In this document: one piece after another, positions 21,700 through 33,100 of the stretch
How the letters are laid out: every line of letters begins with the position of its first letter
Numbering within the stretch: the stretch's first letter is position 1
DNA from: Persicaria tinctoria
Taxonomy: Eukaryota > Streptophyta > Magnoliopsida > Caryophyllales > Polygonaceae
Direction: 5' to 3'
Length of the DNA stretch: 64,000 nucleotides
NCBI GenBank assembly: GCA_037127255.1
Contig: JBANSL010000007.1
Location: 65,379,538-65,443,537 of the forward strand
The notes under the pieces: model-generated
Seen by the model: only the letters and a program-made list of their open reading frames with translations
What the model was told of the DNA's origin: nothing
The model's database searches: none
Position numbers and translations under genes: made by a program

Positions 21700-23382
21700 A
21701 TGGCACCCAAAACCAAGAAAGCTGTCACACCCAAAAGACTTGGCGCCACCCCCAAGGGACGTCAGGCCCCTGCTACCTCTCCCACACCTGAACCCGCTCC
21801 TCAAGCTATCGTCCCAACTGTCGTCCAGAGCACCATTGTTGAGAGCTCGACCATTGTTCCCAAGGGCTCTCAAAAGCGCTCTACTAAGAAGTCGATCAGT
21901 TCTAAACAGAAAGGAAAGAGGAAGTTTTTGGCTGAGGAAGTGGACGAGGAAGAGGAGGAAGATGACCAAGACGCCCTCCTAGAAAGAGATGCTGTCAAGG
22001 AAGCCGAGGAGGAGGCCTTAAGGAAGAAAAAGACCGATGAGGAGGCCGAACTTGCTAAGAAACCGGCCGAGGAAGAAGCTAAGCGGATTCGGAAGGAAGC
22101 CGAAGCCGAGGAGGTTCCATCCGAGGAGGAGCCTGAGGAAGAAGAAGAAGAAGAGCAAGAGGGATCTGGAGAGGACGAGGAACCAGAAGGAGATGAAGCG
22201 GGGTCCGGTGAGGACTCGGGGTCTGAGGAAGAGGAGGAAGAGGAACCAGAAGGAGATGAAGCCCCTGCTGTTGTCAAGCCTCCATCCCCCAAGCGTACCA
22301 GGAAGGGCACTGTCAAGAGACTTGTAGCGCCTGTCAAGAGAGCTACTCCAACAGTTGCGCGCAGAAAGAATGCAGACCCCCCGGCCTATATCCAGGTAAA
22401 TCAATCTTTGCCCTCCTCTTGGTTTCAAGATGCTGAGACTGCTGGCAAGTGGGTAGACGAGTTTCGAACTCGTAAGATTAGTTGTTCTGATTTTTTAGAT
22501 GTTGAGTTCTTTGAAGCTTTGAAGTTACCTTGCATTGAGCTCCTCAAAAAATCCCCAGCCTGGACCCTTCTTAACCTTGAGACTGTCTACTACCCCCAGC
22601 TTACCCGACTCTTCTACATTAACCTAAAAGCCAAAAACGACACTGATGGTTGGTCTTTGGAGTCTGTTGTCAAAGGGGTTAGAATCTCTCTCAACTCCAA
22701 TGATTTTGCAGATTTCCTAGGCTTACCTACACCAGTTCCACCCGCTGAAATCCACCCCTCAAAAGAAAATTGCATCATTCTTGCTCGAGCCAAATATCTC
22801 CTACCCGAAGCATCCAACAGCACCTCAAAGCAACTCACCCACTCATCCCTAACCCTTGAGGCAAAAATAATTTTTAACATCATTGTTCGATGCCTCTTAC
22901 CCCGTGTTAACTCTGGCTCACTCTTTACCGACAATGCTATGGTCCTGCTCTACCGCATCTTAAATGGCCTTGATCCTGTTCTGGCCAACACTATCCTTGG
23001 AACCATGGCTCATGCCAGAAAAGCTAGAAAAGGCTCTCCCCTGCCCTTTGCTACCCTTTTGACCCCTATCTTCAAAGCTTCTGGAATTGATGTCAAAAAT
23101 GAAGAACAGCTGCGTCATACTGGTAAGTTCGACTCTAAAGGCCTTCAAAAGATTGGCATCACTCGGTCTCCCCAAGGGACCTTGAGTCTTGCCACTCCTT
23201 CAAAAGCCTTTCCCACTGCTCCAGCTTTCGATGAACGCATGGACAACCTAGAGTTGGGCTTGGAGGAAGTTCGCCTGGATATTAAGGAGCTGCAGAAGGA
23301 GATGATGACGGAGATGAGCGGGATTTCCAAGATGCTGGAGGGACTGTGGACGAGGCTCACTGATGATGCTCCGGATGACTAA
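21700..23382 (+). CDS. Sirevirus third ORF (env-like or accessory), 560 aa
   Basis: An intact ORF lies between pol and the 3' LTR, on the same strand as pol. Residues 1-80 are Pro/Thr/Lys-rich. Residues 80 to about 190 are an extreme acidic stretch of Glu runs mixed with Lys. A Lys/Arg-rich linker follows, then a globular domain (about 225-470) with SLPSSWFQD, ISLNSNDFADFLGLPTP and ILNGLDPVLANTILGTM, resembling the uncharacterised plant transposon domain found after pol in this lineage. The C-terminus (about 510-560) is heptad-like. I see no signal peptide, transmembrane helix or glycoprotein features, so the historical name envelope-like is not supported by the sequence. The function is unknown; a nuclear or chromatin role fits the charge pattern but is inference. 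Confidence 0.8.
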   Translation: MAPKTKKAVTPKRLGATPKGRQAPATSPTPEPAPQAIVPTVVQSTIVESSTIVPKGSQKRSTKKSISSKQKGKRKFLAEEVDEEEEEDDQDALLERDAVKEAEEEALRKKKTDEEAELAKKPAEEEAKRIRKEAEAEEVPSEEEPEEEEEEEQEGSGEDEEPEGDEAGSGEDSGSEEEEEEEPEGDEAPAVVKPPSPKRTRKGTVKRLVAPVKRATPTVARRKNADPPAYIQVNQSLPSSWFQDAETAGKWVDEFRTRKISCSDFLDVEFFEALKLPCIELLKKSPAWTLLNLETVYYPQLTRLFYINLKAKNDTDGWSLESVVKGVRISLNSNDFADFLGLPTPVPPAEIHPSKENCIILARAKYLLPEASNSTSKQLTHSSLTLEAKIIFNIIVRCLLPRVNSGSLFTDNAMVLLYRILNGLDPVLANTILGTMAHARKARKGSPLPFATLLTPIFKASGIDVKNEEQLRHTGKFDSKGLQKIGITRSPQGTLSLATPSKAFPTAPAFDERMDNLELGLEEVRLDIKELQKEMMTEMSGISKMLEGLWTRLTDDAPDD

Positions 23383-23742
23383 GCATAAACCCTAACCCAC
23401 CCTATCCCACCCCTGAAACTTGTTACATTGCTGGTTTGTTGGAAACGTTTTCAAAACTTTTGGTGACTGTTTTGGTGACTGTTTTACCTCCGCCCTTTGT
23501 TGAAAGACAAAAAGGGGGAGATGATCTGTGGTGCTTAGACTTTGAAAACCTTTGCTTAAAGGTGTTGGAAGACCTTTGTTTTTGATTTATGGTTTTCGGT
23601 TGGATGGTTTTTGCATGCTTTAAAAATTTGATCCAACATTTGTCTAACCCTTGCAGGTACTTAGTCTGATTACTATTTTTTTTATCTATGCTTGACTAAG
23701 TTGCAGGGATGCACAGGTTTTGTCTTTCATCAAGGGGGAGAT
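23383..23742 (+). promoter_or_regulatory. Sirevirus 3' region with polypurine tracts
   Basis: A noncoding stretch after the third ORF holds aaaagggggagat at about 23508-23520 and caagggggagat at 23731-23742. The second primes plus-strand synthesis at the LTR border. Extra upstream tracts are a known feature of this lineage. Confidence 0.75.
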
Positions 23743-24749
23743 TGATAACTCCCTCCCTTGATGAAAATTGGAATAAATGTTTCAAAGGCTTTGACAGGAT
23801 GTTTTGTGTCAAAGGCCTTGGAGCGTTAACAGTTGATGAAATACAAAACCTATCTTATTTGTCCGAATATTATTTTATCTTATTATATAATTCCGTTATA
23901 TTATATATATATATGCATGCCTAACCTGTTTCAGGAAGTATTTTCGAGATTATATCTTTCCTTTGGTGCATATGAGGAAATCCTATTCAAAACGGATCAT
24001 GGCTTCAAAGTGTCCATAAATAGAAGATTCAAAGATCATGACTGATTGGAAGGAGCCGTTGGAGATCTGGTGTTGAAGATCCTCACGCTCCATGCTCTTA
24101 TATAAAGGAAAGGAAGGAGAAGACAGAGACACACAAGTGCTACACACGAGCTTTCATTCAAGCGAGATCTGTCTTCCAAGTGTCTCTCTACTAAGCGCTC
24201 ATGAGTTTGTTGTTTATTTCAAAGCCTTTGAGAGTCACTGTGAGCTTATAGGATATATTCATTTATAGTGTTACTCGAGAGTTTATAACTCGGGAAGTTG
24301 CACTAGACTATTGATTTGTGAGAGTAAGAGGATTGTACTAGATAGCTGAGAGAGGTGGGGCTCTTCTAGATTTGTCTAGGACTCCAAGGGAACGTGAGTT
24401 GACTAGATTGTAATTGTATAGGAGAGAGGCTTCTCGGTGAGCTATTAGGATCCTAACATAAGCGAATCAATAAAGCCTTTGAATCCTAGGGTTGTGGAAG
24501 AACCCTAGGCGGGGACGTAGGCCAAGTTGTGTTGAACCTCGTAAACAATTACTCGTGTTCTTTACTTATTGCTTTACCTTATTTTCGCACTTGGTTCGAT
24601 TGTCTAACTTTGTGATTCAGGTTTAATCTCAAAGGTTTTGGTACAAGCTCCAAAAGTCTTGAGACTTTCTGCGAAAAACGGGCATACTCTATTCAACCCC
24701 CTTTCTAGAGTATTTCTTATTACATTGTTTTTATATTATCGAACCTTCA
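23743..24749 (+). repeat. 3' LTR of the Sirevirus
   Basis: 1007 bp, nearly the same as 15152-16182. Differences seen are T/G near 15189, C/A before the TA run, the run length, and one C/T near the end. Confidence 0.93.
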
Positions 24750-24754
24750 GAATG

Positions 24755-24852
24755 CATAAATAACCATCCTTTGGTTTTCCACCATGTGGGAGTTTGGGTA
24801 GGTGAATGGGTAGGAGGTGAAAGATCCACCTTAAATCAATAGTTTCATAACA
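24755..24852 (-). repeat. 5' LTR of the hairpin Copia, part 2
   Basis: It continues the interrupted LTR after the Sirevirus and matches 9794-9885 (ccatcctttggttttccacc to ataaca). The aaagc target duplication follows at 24853-24857. Confidence 0.9.
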
Positions 24853-24857
24853 AAAGC

Positions 24858-25933
24858 CTCTATATTCCTATTTGTTAGTAACGAAAGTTATTTGATGAAA
24901 AGCACGATCTTTTATGCTTTTATGTGTTATTTTGCGTGATTATCGTTGTGGTGTTGATACCCTGATCTTGGAAGTATTTTAGTTTATTGAATTTATTTTG
25001 TCAAAATTCGTGTTCTACGTGCGAAAAGTTGCAATTTTAAGTTTCTGTCCCTTGTAGTTTTACTCGATATCGAGGAAGGTTTACTCGACTTCAGGTTACT
25101 TTGCTGAGTTTCGTTTCTGTTTGTCGAATTCGAGTTCTATTCGTCGATATTGTACTCGATATCGAGGAACTGTACTCGATATCGAGTAAGTTCTGCTGTT
25201 TTGCTTTCTTTTCTGCTTTTTCTTTGTTATTTCTGTCCTTCTGTCTGTGAGATTTACAGCTACCTGAGATCCGCTGACGTGCTTCCTCGAGGATCGATCC
25301 TGAGTTCCCGCTGCTACATTAGGAGGAGGTCTTGTAATTATTTGCGTGGGCACGTATCTGGTTTGATTTATATTTCTATATTTTGAACTCGATTTCCTTC
25401 TACTAACAAGTGACAAACTTGTTCTTTTAGGGCTGGTTGAACTAATTGAATGAGTAGAAAGTTGAATGTGTTGTTAAATCCATCTTTAGGGACTGCAAAT
25501 ACATTGGCTAATCTCTGAACTTAAAGCTATCAATTGGGTTAAATCCTTCTTTAGGGACTGTTCGATTGATAAGGGTTGCTAGGACTGGTTGGACTAGTAA
25601 CTATATTACGTCTGGACATGGGCATTAATAGGAAACCTTAATAGGACGAGAACAAGTTACAAGGATCGCTTCAAACCAAATAAAGTGGAAAATTGTAGGT
25701 AGAATTGCTTCTCCTAATTGTCTGAGCCAAATTCATTTACTTCGCTTTCATCAATCCGCTTTGATAAAAGGCGGAACATTCACACATAAAAACCCCAATT
25801 TGGTTACTATAATTGACATCTGAATCATACTTGAATTATAACTTTCCATGTGGATCGACCTCTTACTTATTGCTATACTAGTTGTAGGTTTGAGTTTCTT
25901 TGACGGATCAACGACAGGTTTTCCCTCCGTCAG
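24858..25933 (+). mobile_element. LTR2 copy, right part
   Basis: This resumes the LTR2 sequence broken at 9674. It contains ACTCGATATCGAG palindromes at about 25060-25190 and ends ccctccgtca at about 25933, like the fragment at 1-228. No flanking duplication is convincing, so it may be a solo or truncated LTR. Confidence 0.65.
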
Positions 25934-26944
25934 TAAGTCTCTTTGAAGCTTACTCAGATTGAATAGACCTCCCGGCTATACATGCATGATATACTAGGTG
26001 CTTGCATTTCATGATCAGCATGCCATGTAGTATCATGCTAGGTTGCATTGACAAATGAGCAGTCTCTTTCTGTATGCGTATGTAAACAGAACAGCCATTA
26101 TTTATGAAGTATCTAGAGTCTTTGCTAGGGTCATAAGACGACCCAGTCTCATCAGGTCTCGTACTGAGTCATTCGAGTCATGGCAACAACTTTATTACAA
26201 TACTTTATTATTATCTGCATATTACTGTTGTTTTCTCTTTTAAGACCACATTCATTTGTGATTATTTGATAAGCATGCTATATTGGGTTGGGCATCAATA
26301 CGGGCTTGACTATATTAATGGAATGGAATGCATTCACGAGCTAGCCAGTCTCCCCCCTATCGGAAATGGGGGCGGTGGATATGAAGAGGGATATACCGTT
26401 TGGTATTCTTTGCTAGGGCCCTATCTAACATTCTGCACATGTGAACTAGAAACATGCTTGTGTGTTAATATTCCTATCCTGCATCTAGAAGCATGACATT
26501 AGGCTTAGCGTATGTGTGTACTTATATGTGGGGAAAGAACCAAAGTGGGCATTGATCTGATCTCGCCCACTATATATTTTTTTAGGTATCTTATATCCTT
26601 ACTACTATTGATGCTGCTTGTCTGCTTGAGTGGAGTCCTTTTGCGTGACGGAGAGTGAGAGCTTGAGACTTCTGACTTCACCAGACTTGTACGTTTGGAT
26701 TTATACTGTTTATACTCCGTTTTGACTCAGCTCTGCCGCGGCGCACTATCTCAAACTTTGGATTTCCGTTGTTTGCATGACTTATTGGATTTCTCATGCT
26801 TTAGACTAAAGACAAGTACATGGGATTTCTCCGGGAATTCGAACGATCCTGTCGGTTTTGGGTACGAAATCCCGCTTTGAAAATACTGATATTGGATTTC
26901 AAACCTTCAACCTGTAATCGGGTCGTTAAAAACGTAACATGGAA
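25934..26944. other. Unclassified sequence between LTR2 and the hAT remnant
   Basis: No protein family is visible in any frame. The texture (tgcatgatatactaggtgcttgc; gatctcgcccactatatat) looks like LTR or repeat DNA rather than gene DNA, but I could not pair the ends. Confidence 0.3.
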
Positions 26945-27520
26945 ATCATAATCCCAAGCCGTTACAATCTCTTGGTATAGTAGTGTGTGGAGGCATGAAA
27001 AAGGTTGGGTTTAGTTTCTTCTAAAATCTACGAAAGCCCTTTTTCTCAACAAATGAAAAAGGCAACTCATCCTAAATAATCATTCTAGCTAGTTCCTTTC
27101 TACAATCATCTTGATCAATTTTCCATAAATATGAAACATAAGTGGAATAAACTATACCATCATCATCAACCTAAGCTTGCACCTCAAGTTCTAACCTTTT
27201 ATGTTTTATATCAATATTTTTCGAAACTTTTTTTGCATCTCATATGGTGATTAAGTAAAGCCTTGATTCCGTTAGTAGGGTCACAACCAATCTTGTTGCC
27301 ACAATAGTTGTAAGATACATATGTTATATTAGGAATTTATGTAAAATGCAGGCAACGTTTTGATGTTTTCTTTCTTTTAATTAGACTAGAAGAATGTTGC
27401 TCAATTTTGGGCTTCTTACCTTTTATCTCTTTTCTTGACTTGGTTGTTGAATGCTCCATTTGACTTTCATCTTCCCCAAATTAGGTTAAGTCATAGTGTC
27501 ACCACTAGGAGACTCCCCAC
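26945..27520 (-). pseudogene. hAT transposase remnant (BED zinc finger / RICESLEEPER-like)
   Basis: On the minus strand, 27320-27210 reads NYCGNKIGCDPTNGIKALLNHHMRCKKSF, allowing for breaks, which is a BED-type zinc finger (C-x2-C ... H-x3/4-C). Further on, 27110-26950 reads CRKELARMII, then DELPFSFVEKKGFRRF, then PPHTTIPRDC, the conserved N-terminal block of plant hAT transposases and zinc-finger BED/RICESLEEPER proteins. Several in-frame stops (before DELPF, after RRF) and truncation at about 26945 make it dead. A basic lead-in (KSRKEIKGKKPKIEQ) at about 27440 may be the original N-terminus, separated by an intron-like gap. Confidence 0.7.
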
Positions 27521-28198
27521 TTGAGACCTTAATTAACATTCTCCACATTTAAGGCTTTGAGCAACACTACAAGTCTGCAAGACCACAACTAATACAAAAA
27601 AAAAAAAAGCATTGAAGCAACTTAACACAAATTTGGAGCTAAATGTGAAAATCATTATAAAATCAATTAGACCGAAGCAACATTGCAACAGATACACCAT
27701 TACAAACGATTTCAATTTTTTTTAGTCATATTCAAAATCCATTACAAAATCATTCTCCGATATTCAATATCTCAAACTTATATTCAAAACTCAGTCAAAA
27801 CCAATTCCTAGTCCGATTACTATTACAAATTTTACAAAAGTCGAACATCCTATTCAGTTCAGATGGTGTTGATCAAAGTAATTGAATGAAAAAACAAACC
27901 AACAAAGAAACTTACCACTATCTGGCTAGAACATGCCGGATTTGAAGAGAATCAAGTGTGGGAGATAAAAATAAAGCAAAGCAGCAAAGATTGTTAGATT
28001 GAGAGGGATGGCATTTATAAGAGAGTTCGGAGCTTCGCAGGTGTTTGAGTCAGAGACTAGGAGGGAGGGAGGGAGGGAGGGAGGGGGAGGGGGAGAGAGA
28101 GAGAGAGATCATAGGGGTATTGCCAGAGGTTGACTGGTACTGATGTGCTTGTTTTAATTATAGGGTTTGTTTGTTTGGGTTGGCTGAACCCATCCCTA
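27521..28198. other. Spacer with AG-rich microsatellite
   Basis: No gene is seen. A (GGGA)n run changing to (GA)n lies at 28061-28108. The rest is AT-rich. Confidence 0.5.
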
Positions 28199-29728
28199 AA
28201 GGTAAATAACAAAATTAAAATGGAGCGGCTCAGAATTAAACTTCACACCTCTTGCGCAAGCAATGGCTTCATTGCACCCCCTTAACCAATTGAGGCAATT
28301 CACTATTGTGTTTCTATAACTTAGATATTATATTTCTATAATCCCAGACTACCATATTAAAAAAAAAAAGGTGTCATGTTAGATACTCAACAATAGAAAT
28401 ATCCTAATCAGAACATGACACATTTCATTATTATCGTGTTTTAGCATTTTATCATGTTTTTGTGGCTTGTCAGTCATGTTATATTTTTCTGCCTGTCCCT
28501 AGTGAGGAGGCGATAATCGCTAGTAAAGCTAGAATGTGAGCGTCGGGAGCAGTTGAGATAACATATTCCAATCCCCCCTTTAACTTCAATACAAACATGT
28601 CACACAATGACCTTTAGCACCTTCTTTGCAATAAGTACCAATTACAACATAACATGTATCAAACATGTATCAAACTTGACCAAATGTGAGAAGCATGTAA
28701 GACCCCAATAAGGAAGAAATTAATGTACTTGGGCCTAAGGATAACCTTAGTCAATGTTACCCCCCTCGCAAAGCTTAGAAATTAGCCTTTCTAACTAGCA
28801 ACTCGAGCATTGATTTGATCAAATAACAACCCAAACATATTAAGATTGCTCTTTTATGCAATATTGGCATGTCAAGGTAGCTTCTAAGATTCAGAGGCAT
28901 TTCAAAACCACACTTCCTTCTCATGTCTTCAACAATGCCCCACTCCACAATCAATGATCGAGACAAATAGCTTGGACTTAGGCATGTTGACTTTCCATCT
29001 CGAGGCTTTACAAAACATATTGAGCAGCTCTTGGATCAACCTCGATTTTGAAGTAGACACTTTCACCACCAACATAATATTGTCTAGGAAGAAAACATAG
29101 GAGATTTCCATTCCTTTTCTCATAAGCCTCATCAACTTTCAATTCCTTCTCTCAATTGATGACCAAATAAGTTGGCTAAGGTGCTCGATATACAATACAA
29201 AGAGATAAGGAGTAATCGAGTTGCCCTACCTAATACCCCGAGTTGGTTTGAATCCTTCGACATCTCACCATTGATAAGTATAAGGGTGGAGACTGAGGTA
29301 ACGCATGCACACGTACATTCAATCAATCCAGGTCCGAGGAAATTATGCATCCCGCAAAGTTTCCCGCGTGAAATCCATTATAGCCTATGTAGGCGTTCAC
29401 TCAAGGTCAATTTTGAGAATCATCCATCCTCGTTTCTTCCTCATTAAGTGGGCTAATTCCTACACAATAATAATATTATAAGATATTAGACGTGGTGGTA
29501 AAAGGCTCTCTTGCGTAGGACCAATAAGGGATGAAAGGATCAGTTACATCTAATTCACTAAAACATTTGTAATCGTTTTATTTAAGACGTTACAAAGGCT
29601 TAGAGGACAAACTGGGAGATCGTCTCAGGCTTCACAATCTTCACAAGGAGGACGACACCTCCTGCTCTTGGTAACTCAATTGTTATAAATAAATGACACG
29701 CAAACTTCACCACCAAACTCCACAATAT

Positions 29729-30156
29729 TGTTGGAACTCGACATGTGGATCACACACCTTAACACACACAGATTCAAGGACAAAGACACTAGGAAGAACA
29801 CACAACCTGCACACTTACAGTTTTCGACAAAAGCTTCACTTCTTTGATTAATTCCACACACATCTACTAAAACCATTACAAAGTTAAGTAACTGCATAAA
29901 AACTGACTCTACACTCCACTTCCCCACTAACACATGACCTAGGAAGTGATTCAATACAAAATAACTGACATCAACTAACATTTGAACTTTTACTGTCATT
30001 CGACTTCGACCAACTAAGTCGATTTCGACTAAACCCAAAACAGAACCAGCTTGAACTTTTGCTGTCATTCGACTTCGACCAGCTCAGTCGATTTTGACCA
30101 AACCCAAAACAGAACCAGCTTGCTTGAACCTTGGATTACCAAACTAACATTTAACA
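29729..30156 (-). repeat. 3' LTR of the Tork-like Copia
   Basis: 428 bp. Paired with 34313-34745, with scattered substitutions and one small indel (ccacttcccc versus ccacttcgatcccc). It contains repeated cgacttcgacca/agtcgatttcgac segments near 30000-30090. Confidence 0.9.
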
Positions 30157-33100
30157 CATCCCCTTAATTCAAGGTTCCTCATGCCTATCTTCTCAACAAA
30201 GTACTGATGCTTCGCTCCACACAAAGCCTTGGTGAACAAATCAGCATTTTGTACATTTGTGCCACAAAACTTCAACATAACTCTTTTCTTTGCCACCAGT
30301 TCTCGAATGAGATGGTGTTGCACATCTATGTGCTTTGTCCTAGCAAGAAAAGCTGGGTTCTTGGTCATAGCTATGGCATACTTGTTGTCACACCAAATCT
30401 CCACAGCTCCACCTTACTCAATTCCAAAATCACTCTTCAGTTTTCCTAGCCATAATGCATGTCTTGCAGCTGCACCTGCTGTTACATACTCAGCTTTTGA
30501 GGATGATAAAGCCACAATCTCTTGTTTCTTATAGCTCCATGTGATGGCACTTAAACCAAACCCAAACACAGACCTAGATGTGCTCTTTCTATCATCAATA
30601 CATCCTGCCCAGTCAATGTCTGTGTAACCTTTCAACTTGAAGTCTTTCACACTTTCATACCAGATTCCCAACTTTAAGGTCCCTGCAACATACTTCACTA
30701 TCCTCTTTGTTGCTCCCATGTGCTGCTTTGTTGGTTCATGCATGCATGTATCTGGATACAAAACTCACACAATAGGCTATATCAGGTCTTGTGTGTGTAA
30801 GATAATTCAAACCTCCTACAAGACTTCTATAGCATTTCTCGTCTGCTTTCTCAGTGCCATCCATTCTCTTCAATTTCTCATTCATATTCATTAGAGTGTG
30901 AGCAATCTCACACTTCTCCATTTGGAACTTCTTCAAGAGATCTCAAGCATATTTTTCTTGACACAGAAAAATACCTTCTTCACTTTGTCTCACCTCTAGC
31001 CCGAGAAAGTATTGAAGTAACCCCAGATCAGTCATCTCAAATTTCTTCATCATGGCATTTTTTAATTGCTCTAACATCTGTTGTGAGTTGCTCTGGTAGA
31101 TAATATCATCTACATACAAACACACAATAATGAACTCACCCTTACTTCCCTTCTTGACATTGAAGGTTGGTTCATTTTTCACTTCTAGCAAACTGATTTC
31201 TTAGAAAGAAATCATCTATTTTGTTGTACCAAGCTCTTGGAGCTTGTTTGAGCCCATATAATGCCTTCTTTAACTTGTACACTTTGAACTCATCACCCTT
31301 CTCTTCAAATCCTAGAGGTTGTTCTACAAACACCTCTTCTTGTAGCTCACCATTCAGAAAAGCTAACTTAAGCATGGCTATAGGTGAAAAGGTCTCTTCA
31401 TAATCTATGCCTTCTTGCTGTGAGTATCCCCTAGCTACAAGCCTTACTTTGTGCTTTTTAACACTCTCATATGTGTTATACTTGGTCTTGAACACCCATT
31501 TAAGACCAATGACATTCTTTCCTTCAGGCAACTCCACCATTTCCCATGTTTCATTTTTTCTAATGGCTTTCATCTCTTCCTTCATAGCCACTTCCAGTTG
31601 CTCTCACCCTTTGCTTCTTCAAAACTCACTGGATCAGTTGCAATTAATGCAAACCCAACCCTTACACCTATGTCATACACATCAACAAGTGATCTTATCT
31701 TCCTGGGAGGAGAATCACTTGACACACTTGAAGGAGAGCCACCCTGACTAATGAACTGGCAAGATCAGTAGGAGTTGATGGTGTTGATGGTTTGCTCGGA
31801 TTTGAGCTATCATTGTCACTTGGCTCACCACCTTGATCAGTCTCCTCATCTGTACTATCCAAAGAGATAAGCTCTTGCAACCCATCTCCTTTCTCACTTT
31901 GCTTCCATTCCCATTTTCTATCCTCATTGAACACCACATTCCTGCTAATGATCACCCTTCCATTTTCAGGATTGAACAACTTGTATGCCTTTGACTGTGA
32001 GGCATACCCAATGAACATACACTTATCTGCCTTATCATCCAGTTTCTGTCTCAAATTTATCAAAGCATATGCCACACACCCGAATACCTTCAAATGATCA
32101 ACATCTGGCTTTCTTCCCCTTAGAACTTCATATGGAGTCCTGTTCAACACAACTTTTATTGGAGAGATATTCAGCAAATACACTGCAGTTGCTACTGCTT
32201 CACACCAGAACCTGTTTGGAACTTTCTTGGCCTTCATCATACTTCTAGTCATATCCACAACAGTCCTATTCTTTCTCTCTGCTACTTCATTCTGCTCAGG
32301 AGTATATGGAGCTGTAAGATCTCTCCTAATCCCACTCTCATATCAGAATTCATTGAATTCATTTGACAAGAATTCACCACCTCTATCAGTCCTTAGAGCT
32401 TTGATCTTCTTCTCTAACCGATTCTCAATCATCACCTTGAATCTCTTGAAGTTGAGAAAGGTCTCAGACTTGTGTTTTTGGAAAAACACTCAACTCATCC
32501 TGCTGTAGTCATTAGTTACCATCAAAAAATACTTACTCCCACCTACATATTCTGTTTGCATTGGTCCACACAAGTCTGCATGCAACAACTCAAGACACTG
32601 AGTTGCTCTCCAAGCTGATCCACTTGGAAATGACCCTCTCAGCTGCTTCCCATACACACAGCCTTCACAAAATTCTAACTCACCAATTTTAGGCAAGCCT
32701 TGAACCATTTCCTTAGCACTTAACATCTTCAAACTTTGCATGTTCAAGTATCCATACCTCTGATGCCATAACTCAGACTCTTCTACACCTTTAGCTGCGA
32801 TCACCTTGCTCACATCAGAGGCTAAGTTAAGAGGAAACATCCTATTTGCAGTCATTAATACACTCACCACAATGTGACCTGTTTTCTTCTCCCTAATCAC
32901 ACAAGTATCATCATCAAAAAGCAAAGAAAACCCACTCTGCTGCAACTGACCAACACTTAGCAAATTGCGAGCTAACCCAGGCACAAACTGAACATCACAC
33001 AATGCCTTTTCTCCACCTTGAACACTGGCAATTGTCATTGTGCCTTTCCCTTCAACTTGCTGCACTTTATCATCTCCAAGTCTTACCTTGCTTCTCTTGG

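Larger units (their letters stand above)
15152..24749 (+). mobile_element. Sirevirus-type Copia retrotransposon, 9.6 kb
   Basis: LTRs at 15152-16182 and 23743-24749 begin TGATAACTCC and end ACCTTCA. The TSD gaatg is at 15147-15151 and 24750-24754. The tRNA-iMet primer site TGGTATCAGAGC is at 16185-16196. A polypurine tract caagggggagat directly precedes the 3' LTR (23731-23742), with an extra aaagggggagat upstream at about 23509. Order is gag, pol, then a third ORF between pol and the 3' LTR, plus LTRs of about 1 kb: the layout of the Sirevirus (SIRE1/Maximus) lineage. The LTRs differ by only a few substitutions plus the length of a TA run, so the insertion is recent. Confidence 0.93.
9675..24852 (-). 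mobile_element. Copia-type LTR retrotransposon with hairpin array, nested; split by a Sirevirus
   Basis: LTRs of about 211 and 217 bp (9675-9885; 15033-15151 continued at 24755-24852) begin TGTTATAA and end TAACA. The TSD aaagc is at 9670-9674 and 24853-24857. Minus orientation is set by the polypurine tract TCCAAGGGGGAG next to the left LTR (9886-9897), by CGTTATCAGCACGAATCG just inside the right LTR (primer-site position), and by TATATAAGG in the LTR read on the minus strand. Without the 9.6-kb inner insertion the element is about 5.6 kb. Only scraps of pol remain (about 10640-11830). Most of the interior is the hairpin array at 10305-14345. Confidence 0.85.

Noticed and set aside
22018..22428. 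Serine-rich and other frames antisense to the acidic part of the Sirevirus third ORF
   Set aside because: They arise from the low-complexity GAG/GAA codons read in reverse.
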